Below are positions 24,801 to 36,061 of a DNA stretch of 64,000 nt, one piece after another; within the stretch, counting starts at the first letter, position 1, and each line of letters opens with the position of its first letter. The translations under genes and the position numbers were made by a program. The stretch is from Sesamum alatum (Eukaryota; Streptophyta; Magnoliopsida; Lamiales; Pedaliaceae): positions 22,659,188-22,723,187 of the forward strand of contig JACGWO010000012.1 of NCBI GenBank assembly GCA_034509735.1. The letters are read 5' to 3'. The notes below the pieces were generated by a model. That model was not told where the DNA came from and did no database searches. It was given only the letters and a program-made list of their open reading frames with translations.

Positions 24801-25787
24801 CTGCCTTCTCTGCACTGAGATTAGGATCTTTCTCGAGCTTGTCTTTGCAATAATCCTTGAGCAAATGATCTGCTCGGTAACAGGTTCCCGTCTTTTCATC
24901 TTTAACCATAAGGTCAGTGAACTTCTCCACATGGCCGGAGGCCTTCAGCACAACCTCTGGGGTAACACACGGGCAATCAATTTCTAACATACTCTCTTCA
25001 CGTACAAAATGCTGAAAGGTTGAAACAAGATCTTTAACAGAAAAATCGAGACTAGACAGGCACAAAATGATGGGATTAAACAAACTATAGCATACACAAA
25101 CTAACCGCGAATACATTCAGAAAAATAAGAATGGACCTTAACTAAATCCGATCAGCTTCAATCCCCATTTGACAATACCCAATAAAACAACTATCAAATT
25201 CAGCACATTCAATCAGAAAAGACTGAAACTCTGTACAAATATTAAGACAATATCCAGTAAAACAACTATCAAATTTTATCTTGGGTTAGAGCAGCAACGC
25301 TTACTATAAAATCTTGTTCTTGCATATAACTGTGCATGAGCACTGTATCATCAAACTGACAATAGCTAACTCAAGTAAACCCCGTCATAAGATAAAATTA
25401 CTTCACTCCAAGTTTACAGACAACAAAATCACGAATACAACCATCTCCAAAATCAAATAAACAAGAAAAATCACAATCTTTTCCAGCGGCTACTATGAAC
25501 ACCACTGGTAACAAAACGCACGAACGCAAGCAAACAAACAAAAAATTTGAATCCAAATTTCTGGGATGTAAGAATCTCAACAATACGGAAAATCAAAATG
25601 TGCCCACCTGACGCCAGAAAGCGAGGACGTTAGCCTTGACGGCGCAACCAGGGGGGCCATAATCGTAAAGCCCAGCAACGCCGCGGTAGATCTTGAAGGA
25701 AGGGATATAAAACAGGCGGCGTTCGAGTGTGTTGACGACTGCCTGCCGGAATGCCTCCCTCTTCTGAGCTTCTTGCGCGGCGTCCAT
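21872..25787 (-). CDS. Glycyl-tRNA synthetase, copy 2, cytosolic type (621 aa)
   Basis: Nine exons: 25787-25608, 25011-24629, 24516-24399, 24247-24053, 23950-23726, 23470-23411, 23090-23010, 22607-22202, 22089-21872; all in phase and open. Exon lengths from the second onward (383, 118, 195, 225, 60, 81, 406) equal those of copy 1, so the genes are tandem duplicates. The protein starts [20 protein letters not shown], directly at the catalytic core, with an in-frame stop upstream, so no presequence is encoded. Motif 2 ([12 protein letters not shown]) and motif 3 ([12 protein letters not shown]) are intact. In the 136-residue exon before the last, the two copies differ at 14 positions by my count. 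The C-terminus ([13 protein letters not shown]) is shorter than in copy 1. Expected to charge cytosolic tRNA-Gly. The WHEP domain present in Arabidopsis GlyRS is not seen. Confidence 0.92.
22168..22226. repeat. Small duplication spanning the splice donor of GlyRS copy 2 exon 8
   Basis: TCAATCTTGTAAGAAAT occurs twice, once in the end of the coding exon and once about 40 bp further on in the intron. It repeats a few codons (ISYKID) of the exon end. It does not change the spliced product if the first donor is used. Confidence 0.7.
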
Positions 25788-25840
25788 TTTCTTCTGAACA
25801 CGCGGAAACCAGAGTTGGCGAAGCCCTCAACGCAATGGGA

Positions 25841-25847
25841 ATTTATA
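25841..25847 (-). promoter_or_regulatory. Probable TATA box of GlyRS copy 2
   Basis: TATAAAT on the minus strand, 54 bp before the start codon at 25787, implying a short 5' UTR. Positional inference. Confidence 0.5.
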
Positions 25848-25995
25848 CTCCTTTAGTGGGAGTTGTGGGAGTACAATATTTTAGAATAAATTGCTTTCTA
25901 GTCCCAAAATTTTGAAAATAGTCCTATTGTAGTCCTATAAAATATTTTTTGAGTTTATAAACTCTTCAAATTATCTTATAAGATGTTAAAAAAAT

Positions 25996-26487
25996 AAAAT
26001 TAGTTATATTTAGACCTCTTATAAAAATATAAAATTATATTTTGTCCCAAAAAGATACAAAATTATACTTACATCCTTTCGAAAATATATCATTTACACT
26101 CGACCCCCTTTCGTTATGATTTTGATGGAAAATATTGACGTTAGAAAAAAATTACATAACTTTTAATTTACCCCTCATTAACATCCTCATATAGTAATTT
26201 TGTACTTATAATGGGAAAAATATAATAATGTTACTCTCACTCTATATATGCATTACATTTATTTCCTAGTAAGTATAAAAATATACATAAGAATGTTAAA
26301 TGAAAGAGAAAAATTAAAAATTTATGTAATTGTTTTTGGCTGAGCTAAACATTTTTCCTCTAAACTCTCACGGAATATGGTCATATGTAAATGGGGAATT
26401 TCCGGATGGGGTGTAAGTATAATTTTAAAAAAATTTTGAAAAAAAGTATAATTTGTATTTTCAGATAAAGTCTAAATGTAATAACCC
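25996..26487. mobile_element. 492 bp TIR element with perfect 9 bp target duplication
   Basis: Flanked by TAAAAAAAT at 25987-25995 and 26488-26496. The right end in reverse reads GGGTTATTACATTTAGAC; the left end reads TTAGTTATATTTAGACCTC. Long imperfect inverted arms and no coding capacity. Same family as 29438-29931. Mutator-like by its 9 bp duplication (inference). The A-rich duplication makes the exact borders slightly uncertain. Confidence 0.7.
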
Positions 26488-27346
26488 TAAAAAAATATTC
26501 AATATTATTTTAAGAGAAATAGCTTATAAGATATTATAATAATAGTAATAATAATAATAATAAATAATAATAATAATAATATGTCCTTTTCCAATAAAGA
26601 TGTTGGTGTTTAGCTAAACTTATTTAAGCATCTTGTAAAATATATTTTGAAACTTTTATACTCTCAATTCTTTGGGCCACAAGTGTTCGTTTTTATTATA
26701 AAAAAAGAAATACATGTAAGTAATATTTTTAATAATAAATAAGTTAGTTATAAAACAAAGTTCTATTAGATAATGAAACTTTTTAGTAATCTTAATTGCT
26801 CTAAACTACCTATATATTTAGGATAAACAACACTTCAAACTAAAATATAAGAAAAGGCAAATAATATTCGATGTGATTAATTTGATAGAAACGATTTTAA
26901 ATATTTTAAGAAAATTTCATTTACTTGTGCATGTACAATGATGTTTGATAGTAAAGTTTTAAACAAATTATGTATGAATAATATGTAAAATATGAAGTTA
27001 AAACTTTGAAATATATATCACAAAACATGTTAAAGAACAAACATCATAATTGCAATTTAAAAATCAGCAATCTTATTAAATTATAATTGCGTTTCAAAAA
27101 TTAAAATTAGTGAGGCCTAGCTAATTGATTTTACTTATTCTATAACTTTTGGTATATTACATTTTTATTTTAATGTTAATTACTTTTTCTCTCAATATTG
27201 TGGAGGTAAAATTAACAAATAATGCAGTTTTAATATTAAATTGTACAAAAAAAATATATACCATTTAACATACGAAATATTACTAATTTGATTAGTGTGG
27301 ATAAATATTAAAAAAAAAAGTAAATTAATGAATATGAAATACAAAT

Positions 27347-27863
27347 GAATAAATATCACTTTTGGTCCCTCAACTACGCCACTTATTCAGATTTGGTCCT
27401 TCATGTTCCCCTAATCAGACTTAATCCCTCAAGTTTGAAAATTTCATCAATTTTGGTCAATTCCGTCAAGTATCAATTTAATTTTTATGTATTTATAGAA
27501 AAATTTGAAAAGGGCTACAGTTTAGTTTCAAAGAAGTTGGTGGTCTCACCGCTCCATAAAGTATATTTTAAAATATTATCTATTTTATTGTTATATATAA
27601 GTAATTTCATTACTAAAATAACGAAGAAATATAATTGGTGAAGCGGTGAAACCACCAACTATTTAAAACAAAATTGCAGGTTTTTTGACTTCTTGAGCCC
27701 AAATTCATTTTTTATTTTTTATTTGTACAAATTCATTAAAACCAACGGATACTTAACGGAATGGATCAAAGTTGATGGAATCTTTAAATTTGAAGGACTA
27801 AATTTGATGAGAGAGAACTATGAGCAACCAAAATTCGAATAAATGGTAATTTGATATTTACCC
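27347..27863. mobile_element. 517 bp TIR element with perfect 9 bp target duplication
   Basis: Perfect direct repeats AATACAAAT at 27338-27346 and 27864-27872. The left end is GAATAAATATCACTTTTGG; the right end in reverse is GGGTAAATATCAAATTACC. A 98-codon frame (27345-27641) begins at the left end and only reads through the element, so it is not a gene. Confidence 0.8.
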
Positions 27864-28154
27864 AATACAAATCTACGACAAAACAACAAAATATTATATA
27901 TAACACCATAAAAAATGATATTGTATATAAAATTATGTTGAAGTGAGAGGATGGAGAATATTATACATTATCTTATAACACATAATCAAATTTAAATCTA
28001 AATAGAGCAGTCGACATTGAAATATAACTGCAATAATTATAGGACATTAGACACTAAATATAAATTATTTGTACTAAATATTGTGCAAGTTAGTTTAACT
28101 TTTCCGGAAAAACAACTAACAAAGTAATAGTATAAACATCAAACAATTTTAAAA

Positions 28155-29011
28155 GGATAAATACACTCTCATCTATTGAGATTTGGCGTAATTATACGTA
28201 GACAGTAGACTCTCTGTGATTTATAAAATTACACTTAGTACCCTTACTTTTATTCTCATCCAACAAACAGATCATTCAATTAATAAAATTGACAAAATTT
28301 GCTGACATCAACAGAAAAATTTAATGAAAATTAATTTTTGGCATTGATTGACTTATTACAAGTTAAATAAATATATGTTTGATCAAACTATCCTTATACA
28401 TTTCACACACTTATGCATGTGAATTGTTTTTATAATTAAATTAAATCATAAGAGTAAATATTGTAAATATATTTAAAGTATTATTATATAGAATAATTAG
28501 TAATTGATAAATGAATTAGATCGGTCAAAATAAATTTAACTGTTAACATATATATACATTATTTTTAAATTTTTTTTGAACATATTTATACATTATAAAA
28601 CTATATATATACACTATACTACGTAATTTAACTAAATATTCTAGAATACATATTCTGATAACTCAGTTGTACAAATATATCACTATGATAACATAAATAT
28701 AGTATTTACTTTCGTTTTGATATTTTAATAGTACCAAAAATATTTCTGCAATTTTACCTTTTTAGTCTAAAGCATCTGTTCATTTCTACACATATAGGGC
28801 ACCAATTTTGTCTTTTTAGTATTTCAAATTTTTATGTTCTTTTTTAGTTTTGTTTTTTTAGCCACATTATCGATAGAAAGGTAAATTAATTATTTTTGTT
28901 AAGGGTTCTTGACATCTTTTATAATCAGGGGTACTAAGTGTAATTTTTCAAACAACGAAAAATCTATATATAATTATACCAAATTTCAGGATAAGGGAGT
29001 GTAATTATTCC
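28155..29011. mobile_element. 857 bp TIR element with perfect 9 bp target duplication
   Basis: Perfect direct repeats ATTTTAAAA at 28146-28154 and 29012-29020. The left end is GGATAAATACACTCTCATC; the right end in reverse is GGAATAATTACACTCCCTT. Non-coding. A related 5' end occurs at about 52786. Confidence 0.75.
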
Positions 29012-29437
29012 ATTTTAAAAAGTTCAAAAAATAGAGAGATGTTTATGAGAAAATAGCAAAAAGAGAGAACACAATAATTAACAACACAAATATAAGCACA
29101 GGCTTCAAAATTATTGCATATTAACATTTTGGTCATAAGCTAAACTTTATTGCAGACTATTTGATATCCAAACAATAGAAATAGCTTTCCACGATTGGTA
29201 ATTTTTTATCTGATTAATGCAATCATGGTTTGAATAAGAATTTTCTTTATAAGGTGAGAATGGGTAGAAAATTTTCAAAATTCTCATAATCAGGTAGCTA
29301 TTAAATGAAAACAATAATTAATTTTTAAAACTTATATTCTAAATAAATACCTTATTTATAATGGTAGTAAAACAGCTTAGGTTAAATAACTTAATATTTT
29401 TTAAAAAAACTTGAAATATAATTTACAATTATTTAAA

Positions 29438-29931
29438 GGATTAATTATACTTAGATCCCCTCTGAAAATGTGAAATTTCACTTTCCCCCAAAATATCTTT
29501 AAGATTACACTTAAAACCCCTAAAAAAATTGTCCATTTACACCTGACCCACTTCCCTGAGATCTGGAAGAAAAAAGCTGATATAAACAAAAAGAATTACA
29601 TAAAATTTTTAATTTTATCCCTCATTTAATATTTTTATGTATATTTTTGTTCGTATAAGGAAATAAATGCAATATATACATAAGAGTGAGGTTAACATTA
29701 TTATAATTTTTCCCTTGTAAGTATAAAATTATTACATGAGAATAAATAAATGGTAAAATTGAAAATTTATGCAAATTTTTGCTCACGTCAGTATTTTTTG
29801 TTCAAATTCTAATGGAATGTGGTCAAGTGTAAATGGAGAATTTTTAGAGAGGATATAAATATAATTTCAAAACTTTTTAAGAAAAAAGTATAATTTCACA
29901 TTTTCAGACGGGGTCTAAGTGTAATTAGCCC
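29438..29931. mobile_element. 494 bp TIR element, second copy of the 25996-26487 family
   Basis: Left GGATTAATTATACTTAGATC and right in reverse GGGCTAATTACACTTAGACC. Flanks TTATTTAAA (29429-29437) and TTATTTTAA (29932-29940) match at 8 of 9. Shares long internal stretches with the copy at 26 kb, for example the segment around AATTACATAA near the left and GGAATGTGGTCA near the right. Non-coding. Confidence 0.75.
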
Positions 29932-30982
29932 TTATTTTAAATTTACTTATTTCGAACTTGTACGGAAATACTCTACAAAAGAAGGACAAAAGGGAACTTT
30001 CAGGAACTTTGACTCTGGCATTAGCGACTTTGGTCTGTCATTATCACTTGGGCTGTGAGGGCTAAAAATATTAAAGGCGTAGAAGAAATCCTAAAAATAA
30101 GAGCAATTCCCCGCTATTCCACATTTCTCAAGAAGAACGACAGCCTTTTTCTTCCAAATCGTCTCTCTGCAAGCCCTAATTCCGGAACATTTTTGTATTG
30201 TAATTGTGGTAAGCTGTTTATTCTATTATATCTACCTACTACTTTTGTTGTATTTTTCGTTTTTCCTATAACATGTTATGCTGCGAGGTTTTCGGGATGT
30301 TTATGTGTTTTTTTTTCCTAGGAAAATTGTATTTTTGATTGCGTATTTGGTGATTTTTATATGTATCATCTGTTTTGTAATTGGTTATTTGGTCTGTTTG
30401 GGTTTTAGTTACGTATGCGTTGGGTTTGCGGAGAACTCCTTGATTTTGGGGTATTTTGTGGCAAAAAGTCATTTTTTATTTCAATTGCAAACTTTTGCAG
30501 CTGAGAGTCGGGCGTCTGGTTTATCTGATTGCAGTTATGTTTTGAGCTGGAGAGTTACTTTGGGTTTTTAGAGGATTACTATGTGCATTAAATTCAAACT
30601 TATGGTAAAGTGTTTATATATAGTTGATACTGCATCCAGTTATTATATTTCGTAAAGTTTTGAGCTCACTTGAATTGGAAAATGCTTTTGGTTGGAGAGA
30701 ATATTGTGTTGAGGTGACTCTGATCACTTGGAGTTCAGGACTAGAAACTATGTTTCCGAATTTGATGGCCGTATTAGAGCGACTGTTGAATCTGCAGGTT
30801 TATATTTGAGATTGATCAGTGATTGCACTTAAATTGACACTTAGATCATTCTTATACCTCTGATTTCGATTTCAGTCGCTTCCAGATAATTTTATTTTAT
30901 TGAAATCTTACTCGTTTCTTCTGTGTTGTAGGTTATTTGGAGTTCAAATATTGACTGGTGATTCTATTTTGCCACTCTAGCT

Positions 30983-33049
30983 ATGGTATGCTCCTAATTC
31001 TAATATGATTTTCATCTCAAAAAAGGCATATTGGAGCATTGGTTTAATTGGATAATATCTTTGAATGCCATAAACCTCATTTTTCTTTTTCTGAGCAAAT
31101 ATTTGGTGAGAGAATTATTTTGTTCATTGACCTGAAGGCAGGTCTCTTGTGAACCTATTGTAGAATGATCTGAGAGGGGGTTTGTCTGTTTGGGTGAGCT
31201 TAAGCTCTCTATAACATCTAATATGATTGAAAGCTCATAAGATATCACAAAGTGTTTGGTATATAAACTCCAGAAATAAATTAGGAGCTTTTAAGCTCTT
31301 TAAAAAGTAAAGAATTCCTAACTTAATTCTAGAAAACTTCTAATTAGTTGTAAAATTATCTTTGTTAACATCTTATGAACTCCATCTTGTTTTAGAACTT
31401 ATGTTTAAAATTATATTTGATGTCTTATAAGCTCTATTTTAGAAGATGTACAGGGCTATGAGCTTATCAGGCGTTTTAAGAAGCTTAGTTAAACACCCTC
31501 TAAATCGAGGAAAACCCAAAAATGGTTCTACTAAACTCACTAGAGTGGAATTAGCAGATAAACTAGACCTGCCTTCACATGTGTTTGTTAGTAAATATTG
31601 CAACTGCTTGGGAGACTATCTCTTCACCTGCACACATCCTCTTAATTCTGCTACAACGCTGCAGCCAATACTTGTAGATGAAGATGGAAATGGCACTTCA
31701 TGTCATGTTGTTAGAAGTCACTTAATCAAAATAGAACTTTTTTGCACTTTGCAGTGATCACTGTCAAGCAACAATGACTTAAAAATGTTAAACAAATTGC
31801 ATGCGATGATAAATCTGATCCTCCTTTTTTTTTTTTTTGAAATTTATTTTTTCAAGTTTGGATTTTGAAATCCATTAAATACACTGTTGATACATGGGTA
31901 CTTAGAATACTAACTTATTGGGCTTCACGAGCTTAGATATGGGCTTATATGAGGAAGCATATATAGGAGGTTGTTTCCTTTTGTTCCTACTTACTGCTAA
32001 TAACGGTTGCAGGTTTTCCACTTTTAACACCCTGAGATTAGGAATGAAAACACATGGGTGTAATTGCGGAAAAAACATGCCAGCTAACTCCTCAACACCC
32101 TATTCAACACAAATAAGTTAAGATTACACTACAAACCAAATTCACCTTTTCTATGCTGAAACTGGAGTATTTGGAGGAATGCCGTTTTCAATTGCAAATT
32201 CATGTTCGTTGTCGACACACTCTTGCAGGCTGCAAGGCTTCTTGCTAACTTGATCATCATGGGCTCTGGGATAATGGCAAGAGCTTTTGTTCAAGCATAT
32301 CGGCAGGCACTTGCAAGTAAGTTTTCCTTTGGATTGCTAAACTATTAGCTTTGAAGTATAGACTTGCTTGTGAAATGGCTGAACCCTGTTGAGATTGTCA
32401 GGTCGTAGCTCTTGATGTGGCCTTGCTCATAATGCATTATTTTTAGCTCATTCTTGGGAAATGCATGAGATATAGAGTAGACCATTGAGATTTAAGCAAT
32501 TGCAGTTGTCATATCACTATGCCATTAGTGTCACAGGTCAGAAAGATATACTTGTATGATTCTTATGCACAAAGTTGCCAATTTCTTCCCAGCTACAGAC
32601 AATTAAGATCACTTGAGGACTCTATTCCCACAAAGTCAGTTGATGTTTCTCTTTATTGTTTCGGTAACAAGACTTTCATGATACATTGCAGATGCCTCAA
32701 AGAATGGTGTTGCTCAAGAAGCAGTACAAAACATAAGAAGAGGTAGTAAAATGATGACCGAGGCAGAGGCAAGGCAAATCCTTGGTGTCGCTGAAAATGC
32801 AACATGGGAAGAGATTTTGCAGGTTTTCTTCTTTCTTCTGATACATCATTTAGTTCGGAAGTCTTTATTCTTTAGCTTGCATTTTAAATGTAATTTTACT
32901 AAATCCAGTTTTCCCATGTTTTACAGAAGTATGATAACTTGTTCGAGCGGAATGCTAAGAATGGGACTTTCTATCTCCAATCAAAGGTTCATAGAGCCAA
33001 AGAATGCCTGGAAACAGTTCATCAACCAAAAGAGCAAAGCACGAACTAA
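30983..33049 (+). CDS. PAM16: PAM16/TIM16, J-like subunit of the mitochondrial presequence translocase motor, 114 aa
   Basis: Coding exons: 30983-30985 (only the ATG), 32229-32316, 32692-32822, 32927-33049; GT-AG and in phase. The product begins MAARLLANLIIMGSGIMARA, with a short hydrophobic segment, then FVQAYRQALANASKNGVAQE and the J-like domain TEAEARQILGVAENATWEEI followed by LQKYDNLFERNAKNGTFYLQ and SKVHRAKECLE. The HPD motif of true J proteins is absent, as is normal for PAM16. Known role: binds PAM18 at the inner-membrane TIM23 complex and controls mtHsp70 during protein import; the Arabidopsis homologue is known as TXR1. A 5' UTR exon probably ends near 30208 (before GTAAGC) and another may start near 30932. 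The 3' UTR probably runs to about 33300 and converges on the next gene. Confidence 0.92.
31170..31503. mobile_element. Dispersed repeat in PAM16 intron 1 (candidate MITE)
   Basis: The left end resembles AGAGGGGGTTTGTCTGTTTGGG and the right end in reverse AGAGGGTGTTTAACTAAGC; the interior is rich in words such as CTTATAAGCTC. Similar fragments lie near 11560-11960 and 46100-46230. Borders are uncertain. Confidence 0.35.
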
Positions 33050-33612
33050 TATCGTGTTATGGTTTATTGAGTAGTGTCTCTGACATATGTGTCTTGGGTG
33101 CCAGAGTTATAGTTGGTTTCTTTCCTCATGTCTCTGATATGTTGTTTGGCTTCCTGTAACTTGATGCAAATATTTCTCATCTGGCTGATGGTTCTGTACA
33201 AGTGAGGATATTGGTGTATTTTATCCTCTTCCGCAGACGCTGCCTGTACTCTAGTTTTACCAGTGAAAGCTATATCAATATACATGAAGTTCTAGATCAA
33301 GAAAGCCTAACAAATTTTGTATTTGCCTCGGATAGGCTGTGGTTGTAATAATTTCACAAAGTTAGACTGTAAGGTGCTATACGTGGAAAACTTTCTTCCA
33401 CGGCAGATACATCTCATAGAACGAAAATGTTCATTCAACATGTTCATACAAATATTAAACATGACACTTGTATAAATTCACTCGATCAAGAGAAATGCGG
33501 GCTCGCCAGAAAACTGTAGCTGTGTTCTGCACCAAAATATGTTATTTCATAAGGTCCTGTTTCATGCTGTGTAGCTATAACCCTGCATTTGATGTTATGC
33601 CGCTTGTTGCAC

Positions 33613-33670
33613 ACAGGACCATCAAAGTTGGTTAATATGAAACAGGACCATCAAAGTTGGTTAATATGAA
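33613..33670. repeat. 29 bp tandem duplication between convergent genes
   Basis: Two identical adjacent copies of a unit starting ACAGGACCATCAAAGTTGG, at 33613-33641 and 33642-33670, in the spacer or 3' UTR region of the convergent pair. Confidence 0.9.
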
Positions 33671-33753
33671 ACGCCGTTGCCCATATCTTGGTAGGGCAAT
33701 GAGCATGAACTTTACATACGTACATGCCAAAACTGTCTACGAAACACATAGAG

Positions 33754-35943
33754 TCATCCCCTTTGAGCACTCTTGTCTGCCCGTGTTGGCTCTTGAATTT
33801 GTTCGTCTGTTTTAGCATTTTGCAAATTCACAATTTTTTCTGCTTCAGCTTTCTCTAGTAGAGCCTGTCTTTGCATGGCTGTCATCATCTCTCTCATCGT
33901 CTTCTCCTCTCCTTCAAGCTGCATCTTCATAATGATTTCTGCTTCCTTGTCAATTGGCTTGAAGTATTCCTCAATGGCTGCCTCCTGTTGACAATCAGCT
34001 AAATATTCAACCAAGGCGACAACATAACAAGAGAAGAAATATCATAGATAGTCGAGATCAATAAGCAGAAAGCAAATCCAAAACCACAAACAAATATTCC
34101 AACCATTACGAACAAGTAAAACAGAAAGGAAATAAAGAAAGAATGCAAAGAAACAGAAGCCACAAAAATTCAGGAAGACAAGGTGCAAGATACCCTGGAC
34201 AGTACATAAGCTTGTCCTTGGCAGGGCACCTGTAAAAGGGGTTCTTTACATACACTAATCTTGAACCGAATTGGTTTCTGAGAGTTAATTTTGGACAAAT
34301 GAGACTTAGTTGGGAAAAGTGTCAATTACTTATTCTCCACAGGAAAATGGATAGCTGGCGAATTGTGTATCAGATTCTTTTTGTGTTTATTCGATGTCCA
34401 AGGTTCATGACCTACGCCAATCAATTCACTACTAGGGCAAGGTCTCTTATACTCTGAGGGCAATCTGGTGCTTTTGCATAGGAGATCTGCTTCATAATGC
34501 TTTGCTGACAGCTCTACAGCAGTCATTAAAGGTGATACTCACTAACACCAAATCAAACTACCACAGCAAATGGTAGAAAGAATATGGAAATTGTTAAAGG
34601 AGAATGCCTTTCATCTGATAAACAGACTATCTGGATATGTATGTTGGTGCACAGGGGCGGATATAAATGTGTCAGAAGACCCTGATCCGTGTTTGAACTC
34701 CGTGGGACATGGAATATATTGGAACAACCAATCCCTAGCTCCAGTTACACACAAGGTGACAGGTTTGTCTAACCTCGACTTTTTAGCTATAACATGAATA
34801 TCTAGTAAAATGATCTACTCTAGATTTTCATTTTCATTGACAGATTTTCCAGACATCTGATGTAATCCAAATAACTTCACATAACAAATTAATATCCATT
34901 CCACAAGTCTAGTCCTCCTTTGAACAGATTCTGAGATTCCAAAATTTTCACACATGTTCAGCGCTCAGATCCACAGTAGTGCATGAGTCGGTAATATTGA
35001 CCTAAAGGACTGCAATGACATCTCTTAATATTTGCACAAAATATCCCTATCCATGAGGATTTCAAAGAAAAATCTTGGCCTCATCAAACATCTTGGACGG
35101 CAGCCCAATTAGCATAAAGTAAGAGCACGCAACGAAACTGAGAGCAAGCAAAAGACAGACTTACTGTTTCCTCCAACTTCTTATTCATAGATTTCATATC
35201 CTCGACCATTCGTCGCACCTCTGACAAAATAATTTGCTCAGGAACCTGCTTGAGAGCTGCTTTCCTTTGTTGTGCCTTGTAACATGAAAGATACGAGACG
35301 GGTTACAGATTAATCCTGGAGATCAGTAAACAATAAACAACGCACGAAGCTACACCACTAGAAATGGTAACTTAAAAAATAAAAAATGCGGTTCCTTAGT
35401 CCATATTGATCCACTCACGGCGTTGCACTAACCGAATAAATTCAGCCCCAATATTCAACTTTACACCAAGTTCAGAAGTTCCTTTTCTTCAGTGACAGCA
35501 TCTTGATAGATCTTTCTGTATAGCTTATAATACAATCTCATGCCATAAATGAATTATGATAACAAGAGCTCCTACAACAAGCTCAATCACCAATTTATTG
35601 CTTTTCATATCCAACTCGATCATTCGCAATGCTTCATTTCAGGAAGAATTCTAAGTGCAATATTCTCTGAGATCAAAACCCAAAAAACATGAAAACCCAC
35701 GAATCTTAGTCGTGCATCCTACTTCAATCTCTTGAAAAAGGAAAAATAAAGCCCACTGGATCAAACACTACGAAATTCATGAATAATCACAGAAAATTAG
35801 GGGAGGGGGGAGAAGAAGAAGAATACCTGTTGGAGGCGTTGCTGGAGCTGTAATCTGTAAGATCGGATTCTGCGCTCTTCATAACCCGAAAGAACCCTAA
35901 CATAGAACATAGCTTTTCTGCCAAAATCCCAGAGCTTATCCAT
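33754..35943 (-). CDS. Conserved plant coiled-coil protein of unknown function, 152 aa
   Basis: Three exons: 35943-35827, 35275-35165, 33984-33754; phase 0 joints, GT-AG. The product starts MDKLWDFGRKAMFYVRVLSG, followed by YEERRIRSYRLQLQQRLQQ, then AQQRKAALKQVPEQIILSEV, and a long charged helix rich in E, K, M and Q (VEDMKSMNKKLEETEAAIEE, KEAEIIMKMQLEGEEKTMRE) ending in a polar tail. The second and third exons look like a continuous coiled coil. I recognise the sequence as conserved among plants but cannot name a function. No signal peptide is evident; the FYVRVLSG stretch is too short for a membrane helix. An in-frame ATG at 35994 would add 17 residues (MLIKGQQRILQKTVEEK); I prefer 35943 because the MDKLW start looks like the conserved N-terminus. 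Convergent with PAM16. Confidence 0.8.
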
Positions 35944-36061
35944 CTTTTCTTCAACTGTTTTCTGCAAGATTCTCTGTTGTCCCTTTATCAACAATCGAAA
36001 CTACGCTTCGCCATCAACAAACTCTCCATAGAGAGAACAAGAAACGGGTTTTGCTCCAGAT

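Noticed and set aside
27345..27641. 98-codon plus-strand open frame
   Set aside because: It starts inside the left end of a TIR element and contains no recognisable domain; best explained as read-through of transposon DNA.
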